In this document: positions 52,101-53,966 of the stretch, piece after piece
Layout of the letters: the number at the start of each line of letters is the position of its first letter
How positions within the stretch are numbered: position 1 is the first letter of the stretch
From: Flavobacteriales bacterium
Lineage (GTDB): Bacteria; Bacteroidota; Bacteroidia; Flavobacteriales_D; Crocinitomicaceae
DNA length: 53,966 nt
Reading direction: 5' to 3'
Assembly: GCA_947475095.1 (NCBI GenBank)
Contig: CANJLG010000014.1
Span: 1-53,966, forward strand
The notes under the pieces: model-generated
Seen by the model: the letters and a program-made list of their open reading frames with translations, nothing else
Told to the model about the DNA's origin: nothing
The model's database searches: none
Program-made: the position numbers and the translations under genes

Positions 52101-53966
52101 TTTACCTACTGGAACATACAGCGTAACTGTTACTGATTTAGTTGGCTGTATTTTACAAGGATCATATTTCGTAAACGAACCTTTAACCGCTATTTCAGCA
52201 ACTGCAGCGCATCAAGATATATTTTGCTACGGTGCAGCCACTGGAAGTATTGATTTAACTCCAGCCGGTGGAACCCCACCTTATTCATATTTTTGGAATA
52301 ATGGTTTTGTTAGCCAAGATTTATTTAATCTCCCTGCAGGAACATATACCGCCTCCGTTCAAGATGGTAATGGCTGTCAAGTATTTGTTTCTCAAACGGT
52401 AGTTGAATTATCGATACCCATCGTATTAACTGAAACCCATCAAGATGTTTTGTGCAACGGATTTTCAACCGGAAGCATAGATTTAACGGTGAGCGGAGGA
52501 ACCCCTGCATACAATTACAGTTGGAGTACCAGCAGTGCCAATCAAGACATCAATAGTCTACCGGCGGGTACATATACCGTAGTCGTTACAGATGCTGTAT
52601 TTTGTACCGACACCTTGACTGTATCGATTGCCCAACCAGCAAATGCATTAATAATTACTGAAACACACGTCAATCCTTCCTGTATTGGTGGAACCAGCGG
52701 TAGCATCAATTTAAGTGTGTCCGGAGGTGTCCCAGGTTACAACTTCTTATGGAATAACGGTGAAACGACAGAGGATATAGACACCTTGGCTTCGGGGATT
52801 TACCAGGTGCTTGTTGGAGATTCTAATGGCTGCCAATTGCCCTTCACTATTCCGGTCATTGACCCCTCCAATAATATGAATTTAACTTACACCTACGGAA
52901 ATGTCAATTGTTTTGGCGGTGCCGATGGATTTGTGGATTTAACATTAACAGGGGGTAACCCCAACTATTATTACAACTGGTCAAACGGAGCCGTGGTTCA
53001 AGATATTACCAACCTCGCTCCAGGTAATTATTTTGTAATTGTTACCGATGTCATTGGCTGCAGTCTTTTTATGAGTCAATTGATTACCGAACCAGATTCT
53101 GCCTTAGTTGTCATTTCGAGTTACAACAACATACCTTGTTTTGGTGACAGTACGGGCTCTGTCACGCTAAATGTCAATGGAGGAACACTGCCCTATAATT
53201 TTTTATGGAACACAGGATCCACCCAACAAAATTTGACAAACCTTCCTATCGGAACCTACTCAGTTACTGTAACTGATGCCAATGGATGTTCGCAATACAT
53301 TTCAGATACGCTAACTCAACCGGGAGCTGCACTCACTGCATCAATATTCCCAACGATGGTAGTTTGCTATGGAACACCAAGCGGCGCAGCAAACTTATCC
53401 GTTTCTGGCGGCGTTTTGCCATATAGCTACGCTTGGACAAATGGATCGAGTACGGAAGATATCACTGCCATTTTCGCAGGAACATACACAGTTACCGTTA
53501 CTGATTTTGCCGGCTGTAGCATCACACAAAGTATTACCATCACCCAACCTGCCAATGCCTTGTCGCTGGGAGTAAGTACGGTGAATGTGTCTTGTTTTGG
53601 TTTGAGTAACGGAAGCATTAACCTCACCCCTTCTTTTGGAACCGCTCCTTATTCTTATGCTTGGTCCAACGGTGCAAGTTCTCAAGACTTAAACAATATT
53701 GCAGCAGGAATTTATACAGTTACCACCACCGATGCCAACGGATGTATTGCTATACTCACAGCTCAAATCACACAACCCGCAACTACCTTGGTGTCTACCA
53801 TTCAGCACACAGACGTTCCTTGCCACAATGGTGCATCGGGAACAGGAACAGCCGCAGGACTTGGAGGAACACCTCCCTATTCATATACTTGGAGTAATGG
53901 ACAAACCACTGCTTTTGTAGATTCACTCCTTGCAGGTATTTATTCTGTGGTTATTTCCGACAACAA
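49174..53966 (+). CDS. Giant SprB-repeat surface adhesin, C-terminus outside the window
   Basis: An uninterrupted frame of about 1597 codons that runs off the right edge. No in-frame ATG lies between the upstream stop (49159-49161) and the signal peptide, so a TTG start at 49174 is the best choice; it gives a clean signal peptide ending SLNAQ. Next comes a region with VLWAGLYWSAR and GGWTIIIVYKN, then a DUF11-like domain (GDILEYKMVGKNIGSDV) and an Ig-like domain. Then come 13 SprB repeats of about 76 residues, each with a Cys, a GGT-PYSYSW-type core and YTVTVTD. SprB is the moving adhesin of Flavobacterium gliding and is a T9SS cargo; gliding here is inference. The sorting domain would lie beyond the window. 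Confidence 0.9.
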   Translation, partial: MIKKLLKTLSLFLLLSYSSLNAQIVSPFNVRYQTNSKGSIKFVSNVSLSCPSSNNSCAPALIQVPPNGTSSNGAFNMVYVDTDTDPTTFMSSSDSIILPNCSEVLWAGLYWSARILSSTTNYASRDQIKLKVNNGAYQSLTADQLLDVPTINNQTWSHPSYFCFKNVTSLLAGTGLNARFTVADLVSRDNTLSSSGASNCWGGWTIIIVYKNVLQSMRNLTVFDGFANISSGNNLNIPISGFTTPPSGPVSFELGVIGLDGDRDSQGDQLQFDGAGTFVNVFDALHPTTNFFNSTISDNAVLTPYRIPNLNNTLGYDAGIFYPNNTTLNYIGNNTTSAVLKVTTSSENILARAFTSAIDIYEPDLRATVYVQDLNGGQVVPGDILEYKMVGKNIGSDVSYNTFMTDTLDIRTNFVPGSITYSNGPFVGVKTDAFGDDQAEYDPINRCIIARVNTGANAITGGVMNNSPNGADSAVVKFQVQVVNDCLILACDSTLENKGYIFGTGNISGNQFTNNGVSDIYDANGCPTSNNNMVTINSSCPPVDVTHNFPLCIGDTLQFSVPTSLYANYAWFGPNGFNSNLANPFINNITSAAAGIYQLNVTFNGSTCTFYNLLDTVVVNPNPTINLVNLSNVTCFNYGNGSITVVANSTPTYTYQWSNGSTTPNISNLVPGVYTVTASDSFTCNITANYQITQPTPLIANANVTSNYNGQQISCFNASDGTASVVGTGGTAPYSYSWSNGQNTQNAFGLDTGLYVATITDANGCVAIDSIFLSEPTPIVLNTTHTDVTCYGGFNGSINLTATGGTFPYTYLWSNNTNNQNVINLPAAIHTVTVTDVNGCTSIIADTVNQPPQPITPSENHVNVACFGDATGSINLSVIGGTPGYTYSWNTGSTNQDIQNLPYGVYTVTITDSNNCLGQYSIVVTQPAAPLSNSAVITPVGCIGDSSGAINMGVSGGTPIYSYVWSNGATSGIISGLPTGTYSVTVTDLVGCILQGSYFVNEPLTAISATAAHQDIFCYGAATGSIDLTPAGGTPPYSYFWNNGFVSQDLFNLPAGTYTASVQDGNGCQVFVSQTVVELSIPIVLTETHQDVLCNGFSTGSIDLTVSGGTPAYNYSWSTSSANQDINSLPAGTYTVVVTDAVFCTDTLTVSIAQPANALIITETHVNPSCIGGTSGSINLSVSGGVPGYNFLWNNGETTEDIDTLASGIYQVLVGDSNGCQLPFTIPVIDPSNNMNLTYTYGNVNCFGGADGFVDLTLTGGNPNYYYNWSNGAVVQDITNLAPGNYFVIVTDVIGCSLFMSQLITEPDSALVVISSYNNIPCFGDSTGSVTLNVNGGTLPYNFLWNTGSTQQNLTNLPIGTYSVTVTDANGCSQYISDTLTQPGAALTASIFPTMVVCYGTPSGAANLSVSGGVLPYSYAWTNGSSTEDITAIFAGTYTVTVTDFAGCSITQSITITQPANALSLGVSTVNVSCFGLSNGSINLTPSFGTAPYSYAWSNGASSQDLNNIAAGIYTVTTTDANGCIAILTAQITQPATTLVSTIQHTDVPCHNGASGTGTAAGLGGTPPYSYTWSNGQTTAFVDSLLAGIYSVVISDN
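51040..53966 (+). repeat. SprB repeat array, 228-bp period
   Basis: Thirteen repeats are visible. The conserved Cys codon starts at 51076, 51316 and 51541, then recurs every 228 bp up to 53821 (eleven copies in exact register). The DNA of the units is strongly diverged, so the register is kept at protein level. The array continues past the window end. Confidence 0.92.

Noticed and set aside
53395-53685. Minus-strand frames inside the SprB repeats
   Set aside because: They are antisense shadows of a repetitive Thr/Ser/Gly-rich coding region and recur in register with the repeats.
51040-53966. CRISPR-like or DNA satellite repeat
   Set aside because: The periodicity is coding: units are 76 codons long, in frame, and conserved only at protein level as SprB repeats.

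Overview
The window reads as chromosomal DNA of a Bacteroidota bacterium, most likely of the order Flavobacteriales; a Crocinitomicaceae/Fluviicola-like organism is my guess from gene content, not a measured placement. The evidence is low GC content, fused SecDF, C-terminal type IX secretion (T9SS) sorting domains, a choice-of-anchor B protein, a FISUMP-domain lipoprotein, SprB repeats, and many copies of the Bacteroidota -7 promoter element TAnnTTTG placed just before start codons, with no Shine-Dalgarno pattern.

Layout. 1-311: two tandem copies of a 128-bp unit, each ending in a + strand terminator, facing the terminator of a minus-strand tRNA-Ser(UGA). 476-4893: a + strand operon with a hotdog thioesterase, isochorismate synthase, MenD, a TerC membrane protein and an unknown protein (menaquinone branch). 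4907-6402: a minus operon of a 47-aa Cys-rich microprotein not called by ORF length, a beta-barrel-like protein and a GDPD-like lipoprotein, preceded by a FUR-family-type palindrome. 6443-11100: topoisomerase IV parE-parC. 11234-14288: secDF with clear promoter and terminator. 14345-19578: glycosyltransferases (GT2, GT9, GT4), a HAD phosphatase, a MORN/YwqK-like protein and a lipoprotein, probably surface glycan work. 19642-24341: secreted or surface proteins (choice-of-anchor B, Kelch, FISUMP) among dispersed TCGAG-rich repeats. 24607-29436: acetyl-CoA synthetase and a DevBCA-like ABC exporter. 29509-35071: a YHYH protein and a large PNGase F-like T9SS protein. 35316-43820: lon converging on a minus operon dinB - dnaE2-like - SRPBCC - DEAD-box helicase, whose promoter carries two identical palindromes 22 bp apart. 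44036-49090: outer membrane protein, thiolase, a VWA-like membrane protein and an EEP-family nuclease. 49174-end: a giant SprB-repeat adhesin with a TTG start, open at the window edge.

The most interesting unlabelled signals are the twin operators of the translesion-polymerase operon, the palindrome-controlled Cys-rich microprotein operon, a 32-aa membrane microprotein ahead of the choice-of-anchor B gene, the modular TCGAG repeats, apparent leaderless starts, and the exact 228-bp register of the SprB repeats. No CRISPR array, prophage, insertion sequence or rRNA was seen.
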